From: Maribacter aestuarii
Lineage (GTDB): Bacteria > Bacteroidota > Bacteroidia > Flavobacteriales > Flavobacteriaceae
Length of the DNA: 64,000 nucleotides
Assembly (NCBI RefSeq): GCF_027474845.2
Contig: NZ_CP107031.2
Coordinates: 1,192,501 to 1,256,500, forward strand
Reading direction: 5' to 3'
Shown here: piece by piece, positions 56,703 through 64,000 of the stretch
Numbering within the stretch: the first letter of the stretch is position 1
Layout of the letters: each line of letters opens with the position of its first letter
The notes under the pieces: model-generated
What the model was told of the DNA's origin: nothing
Database searches by the model: none
The model's input: the letters and a program-made list of their open reading frames with translations, nothing else
Program-made: the position numbers and the translations under genes

Positions 56703-57779
56703 TTATTTCTTGCCATTATTTTTCTCCTGCCCTTCGTCAATTTGTTCAAAGGCTTTCTTTACTTGCTCTTTAGTCGGTGGTGGCGTCATTTGTTCCTTTG
56801 CCAATTTGGGCTCAAAGGTGAGTTTAGCATAGAAGGGAAAGTGATCGGAGCCAATGGAAGACCCGCAATGTACTTTTTTAATCCTGAAATCTGCTGAAGT
56901 AAAAACATGGTCCAATGGCCAACGCATAATCCAGCTTTTGGCATTGTACGTACTATATAATCCTCGTCCTTTTCTCATATCCAAAAGTCCGCTTACCTTC
57001 TGAAACAAAGAAGTAGTCTCGGACCACGCCACGTCATTGAAATCTCCTAAAACAATGACCGGCAGTTCAGAATCCCTAGCATGCTTCGCTATTTTCATCA
57101 TTTCGGCATCCCTATCTACTGATGATGGATTGTGTTGTGGTGTAGGTGGAGCCGGATGAATAGCGAACAGCTGAATTGTATCCTTATAATTAAGTAATAG
57201 TTTGGTATGGATAGAGGGAATGGTATCTTCTATCATATATCTTACTTGTGGCTCATGCAGTTGCAGTTTAGAAAATAACAACATTCCATATGTATTATCT
57301 AAAGGTACTTCCACCTTATAATCGTAAAGTTCGTCCAATTCTTCGCTCAACGAACGTACCCATTCTTTATTTGTTTCGGTGAACAGTAATACATCGGCAT
57401 CATTGGCCCGAATATCCGATAGCAGGGGTTGCCTGTCCTCGTTCTTCTGCAGCACATTAGCAGTGTAAATACTGAATTCTTTGGTATTACCTGCAGAGGA
57501 GTCCTTTACTTCAAATTTAGCAAAGGCAGTATACGGATATATTTTAAGTCCTTGAAAAAGAAAACAAGCACCTAACACTAAGACAAAAACGTAATCGGTC
57601 TTACTTTTTATATCAAACCCTATGAAATAGGTCAAAAGCGCTATCATAGTTAGCAAGGTCAGCTGAAGATGGGGAAAATCGAATATACGAACGTACCATT
57701 CGTTGGCGGAAATATAGGGGAAAATCGTTAAAATAATGGCGATAACCCCAAAGAGGCGAAGAAAAATCTTGAGTTTCAT
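56703..57779 (-). CDS. Endonuclease/exonuclease/phosphatase-family protein with N-terminal membrane segments
   Basis: 358 residues. Three hydrophobic segments within the first 85 residues, then an EEP domain: FSIYTANVLQKNEDRQPLL, LLFTETNKEWV (catalytic Glu), FAIHPAPPTP, IVLGDFNDVAWS (GDFN) and SIGSDHFPFYAKL (SDH). The EEP fold cuts phosphodiesters in DNA, lipids or inositol phosphates; facing the periplasm is likely from the topology. Substrate not identified. Confidence 0.85.
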   Translation of the reverse strand: MKLKIFLRLFGVIAIILTIFPYISANEWYVRIFDFPHLQLTLLTMIALLTYFIGFDIKSKTDYVFVLVLGACFLFQGLKIYPYTAFAKFEVKDSSAGNTKEFSIYTANVLQKNEDRQPLLSDIRANDADVLLFTETNKEWVRSLSEELDELYDYKVEVPLDNTYGMLLFSKLQLHEPQVRYMIEDTIPSIHTKLLLNYKDTIQLFAIHPAPPTPQHNPSSVDRDAEMMKIAKHARDSELPVIVLGDFNDVAWSETTSLFQKVSGLLDMRKGRGLYSTYNAKSWIMRWPLDHVFTSADFRIKKVHCGSSIGSDHFPFYAKLTFEPKLAKEQMTPPPTKEQVKKAFEQIDEGQEKNNGKK

Positions 57780-57942
57780 ATTTAATTGGTCTAGCCTAAA
57801 GATACCCTTTATCTCAAAATGCTTTAGCTCGTTAAGAATTAAAGTTCACTCTACCCATTTAGATCTCATCAATTTTCTGAAAAAGCTCTCATATTTCGTT
57901 TGGCAATAACCATGCTTAACTTTTTATTTCTATATTCTGACC

Positions 57943-59214
57943 ATGAAAAAATGGGTAATAGGTTTAACGATTGTTATAGCACTATTTCTTGTGTTGGTCT
58001 ATGCAGCCGTTTCTACAACGGACAAAGAGTTTGCAACTTGTGTTTTATCCGATAAGAGCGAAATGGACAACGTGGATTTTAAGGAGTACGACTCCGTTCT
58101 TGTTGCGGCCAGCACCCTTTATGAAGGAAACTTTCTAAAGGAAATTATGCAAGGAGAACAATATCGTGATGCATGGTCTACACCTATAAAAGTTCCGATT
58201 GTATTTTTAGATACGCTATTTGGGGGTATGGAAATATTAAAGGAAGGTGGCGGAAAACAGACCCACAGCCTAAAACTAAAATCCAAAAAGGGACATATCT
58301 ATTCTTTGCGTAGCATTAATAAAGATCCCGCACCCCTTATACCCGATTTGGCCCGGACTCTAGGTCTGGAAAATATTATAGTGGATGGTGTTTCCGCGCA
58401 GCATCCGTATGCAGCCATTGTGGTGGCACGATTGGCTGAAAAGGCCAACGTACTACATACCGATCCAAAAATTGTTTTTATACCAGAACAACCTTCATTA
58501 AAAAACTTCAATAATAAATTTGGCAATAGGCTTTATCTACTGGAACATGAAACAGACGGAGGTGCCAATTGGACTGAATATTCCAATGTATCCGCTATCT
58601 TGGATACTGAGGATTTGCAAAAATTAAAATTAGAACTGGGTGATAAACTCACCATTGATAAAACCGCTTTGGTACGGGCAAGGTTATTTGATATTCTTAT
58701 AGGGGATTGGGACCGACATACCAAACAATGGGGATGGGTGGTAACCAAAAATCTGGATACTTTTGAAGCCATACCCTTGCCAGGAGATCGAGACAACGCC
58801 TTTTTTATTCTAGAGGGTATTTTGCCTACTATAATCGCAAACAAGCATCTTTTACCGGGACTACAATCATTTGAAAAAGAAATTGATTATCTACCCGGTC
58901 TTGTAATGCCTTTTGATGTTTATTTTTTACAAAATGTCCCAGAGGAAATCTTTGTTGCGGAGGCCAGAAGGCTTCAAAATTTGCTTACCGATGATGCCTT
59001 AAAAGAAAGTCTACATATTTGGCCCACGGAAATTTATGAGTTGGACGGAGAGGGCATTTCTGAAATCATGAAATACAGAAGAAATCAGATGCAGGAATAT
59101 GCGATTCGATTCAATGAAGTTTTGGAAGAAAGGAAACTTTTGACCGAACCCTTAAAAGGTTCTGAGGAAAACCAGTTACCACAAGACTTGTTACGATGTT
59201 TTGACTGCTTTTAA
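57943..59214 (+). CDS. Protein with an atypical kinase-like domain (Fam20/HipA-like), membrane anchored
   Basis: 423 residues; N-terminal membrane segment MKKWVIGLTIVIALFLVLVYA, then a domain with ARLFDILIGDWDRH (Asp255, Asp257, Arg258, His259) and PLPGDRDNAFF (Asp282, Asp284, Asn285). These resemble the catalytic DRH and metal-binding Asp of atypical kinases such as Fam20C or HipA. In Bacteroidota the same unit occurs in larger phosphatase/surface-antigen proteins; here it is alone. Kinase activity is inference. Its 3' end overlaps the small minus-strand gene by 24 nt. Confidence 0.6.
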   Translation: MKKWVIGLTIVIALFLVLVYAAVSTTDKEFATCVLSDKSEMDNVDFKEYDSVLVAASTLYEGNFLKEIMQGEQYRDAWSTPIKVPIVFLDTLFGGMEILKEGGGKQTHSLKLKSKKGHIYSLRSINKDPAPLIPDLARTLGLENIIVDGVSAQHPYAAIVVARLAEKANVLHTDPKIVFIPEQPSLKNFNNKFGNRLYLLEHETDGGANWTEYSNVSAILDTEDLQKLKLELGDKLTIDKTALVRARLFDILIGDWDRHTKQWGWVVTKNLDTFEAIPLPGDRDNAFFILEGILPTIIANKHLLPGLQSFEKEIDYLPGLVMPFDVYFLQNVPEEIFVAEARRLQNLLTDDALKESLHIWPTEIYELDGEGISEIMKYRRNQMQEYAIRFNEVLEERKLLTEPLKGSEENQLPQDLLRCFDCF

Positions 59215-59355
59215 AGACTTTTGCTCCTGTTTCTTTTTTCTGCTCTTTAAATATCGATAACCAAGATACCCGAACTGGGCACCTACAAGTAGTAGTTTCA
59301 TTCGCTTTCCCGTAACAAATAGTTTTGCCAGACTTAAAATAGGAGTAACCTTCAT
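59191..59355 (-). CDS. Small basic membrane protein
   Basis: 54 residues from ATG 59355, a better start than one further upstream at 59406. One hydrophobic segment (MKLLLVGAQFGYLGYRYL) followed by a Lys/Arg-rich tail (KSRKKKQEQKSLK). Convergent with the kinase-like gene and overlapping its end by 24 nt. The family is not recognised. Confidence 0.45.
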   Translation of the reverse strand: MKVTPILSLAKLFVTGKRMKLLLVGAQFGYLGYRYLKSRKKKQEQKSLKAVKTS

Positions 59356-59571
59356 AATTTTAATTTTATCAAAAATATAGTTGGACCTCCTAATTGCCTG
59401 ACCCAAATAGTTCGAATATTAGCCCATTACCATCTAACCTTATGTAGAATTCGAAACTATGAAATGAACATAGTTATTTGAGCTTTACATTAAAGGGAAA
59501 ATTTGTCAATTTAAAAGCACTGAATAATTTATTCTTGAAATTGGTAAATTGCTCACTTCAAATTACAGTTC

Positions 59572-61170
59572 ATGAAAAACCCTCGTTTAAAGTATCATCT
59601 AACCTCTTTTATTTTCCTCCTTATTTCATTTGTGGAAGTCAGCGCACAAGACGTGTATCAAAGAAATTTATCGGCAGATGTACAAGGTTATGTATTTGCA
59701 CTTGAATTGAACGACACCAATAATCAAATTAAAGGTGAAGCAGCGGTCTCGGTAAAATTCAAAGAAGATATCAATGAGTTAAGTTTGGATTTGATAGCAA
59801 ACTCCGGAGCATACGGGATGACCCTTGATAAGGTCCTGGAGGATGAACGCATTATTGATTATCGTTATGTAGACAATAAAATTAGAATAGTTCCTTCTTC
59901 ATCATTATCCAAAGACAGAACCTATAAGATATACTATCACGGAGTTCCTGAAAAAGGCTTGGTCATAGATACCACTAAATTCGGACAACGTTCCTTCTTT
60001 GGGGATAACTGGCCAAATTTAGCACGGCATTGGTTGCCATCCGTAGACCATCCTTATGACAAAGCAAGTATTGAGTTCAGGATTACTGCCCCGGACCATT
60101 ATGACGTGGTTGCCACGGGTGAGAAGATAGAGGAAAGCTATTTGGGTAACGGCTTTAAGTTGACCACGTATAAGGAACCGGCCCCGGTTGCCACAAAGGT
60201 CGTCACCATAGGGGTGACTAGGTTTGCCAGCCGACAATTGGAAGAAGTGTATGGGATTCCGGTGTCCGCCTGGGTTTACCCCGAGAACAGACTAGAAGGA
60301 TTCCACGACTATGCCGTGGCCTCCAAAGTGTTGAAATACTTTATTGATAAGGTAGGACCCTATTCCTATGCCAAACTGGCCAACATGCAGGCAAAAACGC
60401 AATGGGGCGGTTTGGAAAATGCCGGTAATATCTCCTATTTTGAAAATTCGGTGACCGGAAAAAATGAGGTTGAAGGATTGATTGCCCATGAAATAGCGCA
60501 CCAATGGTTTGGAAATTCCGCAAGCGAAAACGACTGGAATCATGTTTGGCTTAGTGAAGGTTTTGCTACCTATTTTGCCATTCTATACCAAGAAGAGATT
60601 TACGGAAATGAAAAGCGAAAAGAGGAATTGGCCTTAGATAGAATACAAATTATCGACTATTACCGGAAAAACCCATCTCCGATTGTGGACCCAAGTATTA
60701 CGGACCCATTGAAAGTATTGAGCACGAACACTTATCAAAAAGGAGGTTGGGTTCTGAATATGTTACGTCATCGTTTGGGAGACGAAATTTTCTGGAAGGG
60801 AATCCGGAAATACTATCACACCTACCAGAATTCAAATGCCATGACCACTGATTTTCAGCATATAATGGAGGAGGTGTCCGGAGAAAACCTAACTGATTAT
60901 TTCAACCAATGGATTTTCACTAAAGGCTATCCGGAAATTAAATGGGAATGGAAATACAGTGGAGGAAAATTGAAAATTTCCATGGCGCAAGTCCAAAAGC
61001 ATCACATGTTTAAATTCCCTTTAGAAATTGAAATAAAAACAGGTGAAACTATTCAAATAGAAACACTTCAAATTGATAAGAAAACGCAAAAATTCGAAAT
61101 CGTTTTGAGCTCGAGTCCCGATGAAGTAATATTAGACCCTAACCTCTGGCTTCTTTATAGTGAAAAGTAA
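59572..61170 (+). CDS. M1-family metallopeptidase, secreted
   Basis: 532 residues with signal peptide ending in VSA. The exopeptidase motif is GGLENAGNISYFE (GxMEN-like) and the zinc site is HEIAHQWFG (His306, Glu307, His310) with WLSEGFATYF giving Glu329, spaced HExxH-x18-E as in M1. The length, about 530, is that of the short M1 enzymes of Bacteroidota without the helical C-terminal domain. Periplasmic or secreted aminopeptidase by family. Confidence 0.88.
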   Translation: MKNPRLKYHLTSFIFLLISFVEVSAQDVYQRNLSADVQGYVFALELNDTNNQIKGEAAVSVKFKEDINELSLDLIANSGAYGMTLDKVLEDERIIDYRYVDNKIRIVPSSSLSKDRTYKIYYHGVPEKGLVIDTTKFGQRSFFGDNWPNLARHWLPSVDHPYDKASIEFRITAPDHYDVVATGEKIEESYLGNGFKLTTYKEPAPVATKVVTIGVTRFASRQLEEVYGIPVSAWVYPENRLEGFHDYAVASKVLKYFIDKVGPYSYAKLANMQAKTQWGGLENAGNISYFENSVTGKNEVEGLIAHEIAHQWFGNSASENDWNHVWLSEGFATYFAILYQEEIYGNEKRKEELALDRIQIIDYYRKNPSPIVDPSITDPLKVLSTNTYQKGGWVLNMLRHRLGDEIFWKGIRKYYHTYQNSNAMTTDFQHIMEEVSGENLTDYFNQWIFTKGYPEIKWEWKYSGGKLKISMAQVQKHHMFKFPLEIEIKTGETIQIETLQIDKKTQKFEIVLSSSPDEVILDPNLWLLYSEK

Positions 61171-61172
61171 AT

Positions 61173-62240
61173 TCATGCAATATCCCTTCTTACAAGCGCG
61201 TGAATAAACTCCATCTTCTTGATCACGGATTTTGATATCACAAACGGATAGACATCCGCAATACCCATAGAGCGATTGACGCTATTTATGGAAAAAAATA
61301 AAGGAATGGCCTTACTTACAATTTTTTTGAAACTAGGTTCGTCGTAGGGGTCAAAAGCAGATTTCATTTTCATATGCTTTTTATTGGTGAGCTGCGGCTT
61401 TACCTTAATACCGAAATAATAAGCTGTTTCGAGGGTATCCAAGATATGAAGGTAATGTGCCCAGGTTTCGGCCCAGTCCTCCCAAGGGTGAGAGGAGGCG
61501 TACTTGCTTATGAAGTTTTTCCGCCACTTCTTCTCCGGACCGTTCTTGTAATATTCTTTTAATGCTTTCCCATAGGACGGGCGCTCATCTCCAAAAACGT
61601 TTCTGAAATCATTCAATATTTTGTCGTTCGGAAATATGAGTTGCTCCCAATAATAGTGCCCCACTTCGTGGCGAAAATGACCAATTAAGGTTCTGTAACG
61701 CTCATTCATATCGCGTTTCATTTGTTCGCGCAATACGGAATCGGCCTCGGAGATTAAAATCGTTACTACTCCGTTGGCATGCCCGGTCATTATATTTTTT
61801 GAATTCTCACCCGCCCCTTTCCTTGACAAAAAATCAAAGCACAAACCAGTCTCTGGATGTGACAATTTACTTTGGACGGGCAGGGATAGTTTTTGAAGTT
61901 GGTAAATCAATCTGTGTTTAGCGACTTCTATCCTCTTCCATTTTTTCAGGTTTTTTTTGATACTTAAATCGGGAATGGTCCTGTTAAGCTTACAGGCAGT
62001 ACAATATCCCGTGGTATCGGTCTTCAAAACCAACCAGTTACAAGCATTGAAATCATGATTCTTACAATAGGTGAATTGGTGTGAACCTTCATTGGGTATG
62101 GTCCAATCCGCTGAATCAGGCCCAAGGGCAATCAAGTCAAAAGTGCTATCACGGTAGGCAAGTTGATATCTGCATTTTTCGCAGGTATCATTTTCAAAGA
62201 ATAATGGATGGGCACAATTCTGGCACTGAAATAACTTCAT
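61173..62240 (-). CDS. Putative zinc-binding metallopeptidase with N-terminal zinc ribbon
   Basis: 355 residues. Zinc ribbon CQNCAHPLFFENDTCEKC (two CxxC pairs) at residues 5-22, a second Cys pair in CTACK, then a central domain with HFRHEVGHYYWEQL (HExxH) and the conserved WAHYLHI and ETAYYFGI. This is the DUF2248/Peptidase_Mx type. Cytoplasmic. Substrate unknown. It converges with the M1 peptidase gene, with 2 nt between stops. Confidence 0.8.
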   Translation of the reverse strand: MKLFQCQNCAHPLFFENDTCEKCRYQLAYRDSTFDLIALGPDSADWTIPNEGSHQFTYCKNHDFNACNWLVLKTDTTGYCTACKLNRTIPDLSIKKNLKKWKRIEVAKHRLIYQLQKLSLPVQSKLSHPETGLCFDFLSRKGAGENSKNIMTGHANGVVTILISEADSVLREQMKRDMNERYRTLIGHFRHEVGHYYWEQLIFPNDKILNDFRNVFGDERPSYGKALKEYYKNGPEKKWRKNFISKYASSHPWEDWAETWAHYLHILDTLETAYYFGIKVKPQLTNKKHMKMKSAFDPYDEPSFKKIVSKAIPLFFSINSVNRSMGIADVYPFVISKSVIKKMEFIHALVRRDIA

Positions 62241-62279
62241 GGTAGTAGCTTAACAAAAGTGCGAAGAAAAACGATTAAA

Positions 62280-63122
62280 CTATTTAATCATCCTAAAATT
62301 TACGATTTCCTGATCGGTAAGATAGCGCCAGTGACCACGTGGTAGGTCCTTTTTAGTTAGACCTCCGTACACTACGCGATCCAGTTTCACGATTTTATAG
62401 TCCAACTGCTCAAACAGCCGTGATAAAATCTTGTTCCTAGAACTATATATTTCGACGCCAACTTCCCTTTTGGGTGCGTTGTCTATATAACTGATATCCT
62501 GTATACGAACCACTTTATCCTCAACGGCAACCCCTTCTTGAATCTTTCTTAAATCGGCACTGCTCAGTTCCCTGTCCAGTACCAAGTGATAGATTTTTCG
62601 GAGTCCGTTCATGGGACTTTTCAACTTTTTGGTCAAATCCCCGTCATTGGTAAACAACAAAAGACCTGTATCTTCCTTCTCCAGTTTATCTACGGGCAAC
62701 AATTTGGATTTGGAAGCATTGGAGATTAATCCAGATACGTGACGCTTTCCTTTTTCATCCCGTATCGTAGTGGTAAAATCCTTGGGTTTATTCAATACCA
62801 CATATTCTTTTTTAACCGGGTTCAAACGCCTCCCGTCAAATTTGACCTCATCGGTCAATTTAACCTTGTAGCCCATTTCCGTAATAGGCTTTCCGTTTAC
62901 CGTAACGTTTCCTGCCGCAATGTAGATATCGGCATCTCTTCTAGAGCACACGCCAGAATTGGCTACATATTTATTAAGACGAATGGAATTAGGGTCCGAA
63001 GGTTGCTTTGGTGGTGTGCTTTTATTGATGGGCGCATTTCCGCGAGCGTAACTTTTTTTTCTAAAATTTCCGCCTTGCCTGCCTGATGTCTTTCTATCCC
63101 TTTTAGAATCTTCCCTGCTCAT
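62280..63122 (-). CDS. RsuA/RluB-family pseudouridine synthase with Glu at the catalytic Asp position
   Basis: 280 residues. Basic N-terminus, S4 domain (LNKYVANSGVCSRRDAD, about 49-65), and a catalytic domain whose usual GRLDxxTxGLLLLTNDG is here VDKLEKEDTGLLLFTNDGDL: Leu147-Glu148 stand where Leu-Asp is expected, and Gly-Arg is Asp-Lys. The rest of the fold is kept to RGHWRYL. It would modify rRNA U to pseudouridine, but the replaced Asp makes activity doubtful. The promoter lies just upstream (63140-63147). Confidence 0.78.
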   Translation of the reverse strand: MSREDSKRDRKTSGRQGGNFRKKSYARGNAPINKSTPPKQPSDPNSIRLNKYVANSGVCSRRDADIYIAAGNVTVNGKPITEMGYKVKLTDEVKFDGRRLNPVKKEYVVLNKPKDFTTTIRDEKGKRHVSGLISNASKSKLLPVDKLEKEDTGLLLFTNDGDLTKKLKSPMNGLRKIYHLVLDRELSSADLRKIQEGVAVEDKVVRIQDISYIDNAPKREVGVEIYSSRNKILSRLFEQLDYKIVKLDRVVYGGLTKKDLPRGHWRYLTDQEIVNFRMIK

Positions 63123-63598
63123 GATATACTTGTTTCGTACAAAGGTAGCAAAGGAAAATGGATGTTATTTGAATTGTAAAGATTTAGTATCCTAAAAAGA
63201 CATTTAAGATACTTTCTAAAAAAGAGAAAGAAATTGGTAGAAGAAAAGTGGTCATGTATTTACTGGCATTTGAAACCAAAAAGATAAGTATCAAGACTTT
63301 TTCATACATTGTGTTGCGTTAAGCGACTTTGTACCTGTTTATGATTTTAATTTGACTCTTTTTTTCTTCCCATCAAACAGTACTTTAGAATTGAAGGAAT
63401 ACATTAAGAATACCATTATCTCGTTTTCTTTGTCCTACATTCTAACGGATGCAAAACTCTTAGTTCGCCACTTACAAACTATTCAAAGCTATCTGTACAT
63501 GTAATGCACCTTACTTCGGAATAAGTTCAGTAAATTACATCTTTTCCTAAATAGTTCCCCCAAAATAGCATATTTATTAAAGTCAACAACTCGGAACT
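63123..63598. other. Intergenic, no gene seen
   Basis: About 475 A+T-rich bases between divergent genes. It holds the minus-strand promoter above and presumably the promoter of the TPR lipoprotein gene. No tRNA, hairpin with a T tract or supported frame was found. Confidence 0.5.
63140..63147 (-). promoter_or_regulatory. Promoter -7 box of the pseudouridine synthase gene
   Basis: TACCTTTG on the minus strand, 17 nt upstream of the ATG at 63122, a match to the TAnnTTTG consensus. The -33 half-site is not clear. Confidence 0.55.
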
Positions 63599-64000
63599 AT
63601 GAAGCTAAAAATTGTCTTACCGTCACTATACTTAATTGTATTCTCGTGTTTATTGGCCTGCAAAGACCAAAAACAAAGTCCAGACTTGGCATCTTTGAAC
63701 CTACTAAGAGGTGATTTACAACTTTGCGGAAATGGACAATTCGGAGATGTCAACTTTTCAGAATCCTGTACTTACGAAACAAGGGAGACTTTCAATCTTG
63801 CCATTGCACTACTCCATTCCTTTGAGTATATCGAAGCGGAAAAAGCCTTTGTTCAGGTAATCGACCAAGACCCAGAATGTGCCATGGCCTATTGGGGTGT
63901 AGCGATGAGTATTTACCACGGACTCTGGGCACCACCCGAAAAGCATGTCCTTAAAAAAGGGGTGAAATTACTTGAAGTTGCCGAAAAACTGCCGAAATCA
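63599..64000 (+). CDS. TPR lipoprotein, 5' part (runs off the window)
   Basis: At least 134 residues from ATG 63599: MKLKIVLPSLYLIVFSCLLAC is an SPII signal with a lipobox Cys. The TPR-type part follows (FNLAIALLHSFEYIEAEKAF, DQDPECAMAYWGVAMSIYHG). No stop before the window end. Similar starts (LCGNGQFG, FSESC, then TPR) occur in Bacteroidota TPR lipoproteins of unknown function. Confidence 0.65.
   Translation, partial: MKLKIVLPSLYLIVFSCLLACKDQKQSPDLASLNLLRGDLQLCGNGQFGDVNFSESCTYETRETFNLAIALLHSFEYIEAEKAFVQVIDQDPECAMAYWGVAMSIYHGLWAPPEKHVLKKGVKLLEVAEKLPKS

Noticed and set aside
59478..59705. Open frame upstream of and overlapping the M1 peptidase start
   Set aside because: It overlaps the signal peptide region of the supported peptidase in another frame.

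Overview
The window looks like chromosome from a member of Bacteroidota, most likely family Flavobacteriaceae and probably marine. The evidence is a giant secreted protein with a gliding-motility/type IX (type B) C-terminal domain followed by a PorP/SprF-like gene, TAnnTTTG-type -7 promoter motifs, an arginine pathway built on the acyl-ornithine carbamoyltransferase ArgF', and many SPII lipoproteins. No tRNA, rRNA or CRISPR array was seen.

Layout. (1) About 1-16,450 is an A+T-rich accessory region. It starts with an edge fragment of an unrecognised protein. It then carries a lipoprotein metalloprotease with a barrel-like partner (minus strand), a small membrane protein, and an XRE regulator. 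Next is a four-gene plus-strand operon: a Gabija-like OLD/TOPRIM nuclease, a UvrD-like helicase, a DUF4365-type nuclease-like protein and a HEPN-like protein. It is closed by a convergent tyrosine integrase with repeat-rich upstream DNA. Beyond the integrase lies a second two-gene unit: an unrecognised protein and a ComEC-like metallo-beta-lactamase-fold protein. (2) 16,528-20,352: kinase and ADP-ribosylglycohydrolase pair, then a GH32 glycosidase. (3) 20,435-23,210: rhodanese, two rSAM/selenodomain-associated transferases and a purine nucleoside phosphorylase, resembling part of an arsenosugar cluster. (4) 23,217-27,473 (minus): an amidase and its catalytically degenerate tandem paralogue, an outer-membrane-protein fragment, a GH113-like protein and a DUF547 protein. 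(5) 27,748-33,373: flavin oxidoreductase, polyferredoxin membrane protein, YwqK-like protein and two GT2 glycosyltransferases. (6) 33,599-36,277: DUF2200 protein, ureohydrolase and a multi-spanning glycosyltransferase. (7) 36,300-46,225: the arginine operon (leader peptide, GNAT, argG, argC, proC, argD, argF', SDR, argB, argE, argH). (8) 46,275-55,744: TPR/AraC regulator, 2265-aa surface protein and PorP/SprF. (9) 55,790-64,000: housekeeping and secreted-enzyme genes.

A general caution: eight reading-frame breaks occur in otherwise intact genes. Each is repaired by a one-base change in or beside a short homopolymer, almost always one missing base, and argG inside the arginine operon is among them. 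I read them mainly as consensus indel errors and annotate the affected genes as single CDS with repaired frames.

Most promising for new biology: the extended Gabija-like operon with its DUF4365 and HEPN genes, the separate MBL-fold two-gene unit, the arginine-rich leader peptide with candidate hairpins before the arginine operon, the Ser at the specificity position of ArgF' (predicting a succinylated route), and a palindromic repeat apparently inserted in frame in argD.
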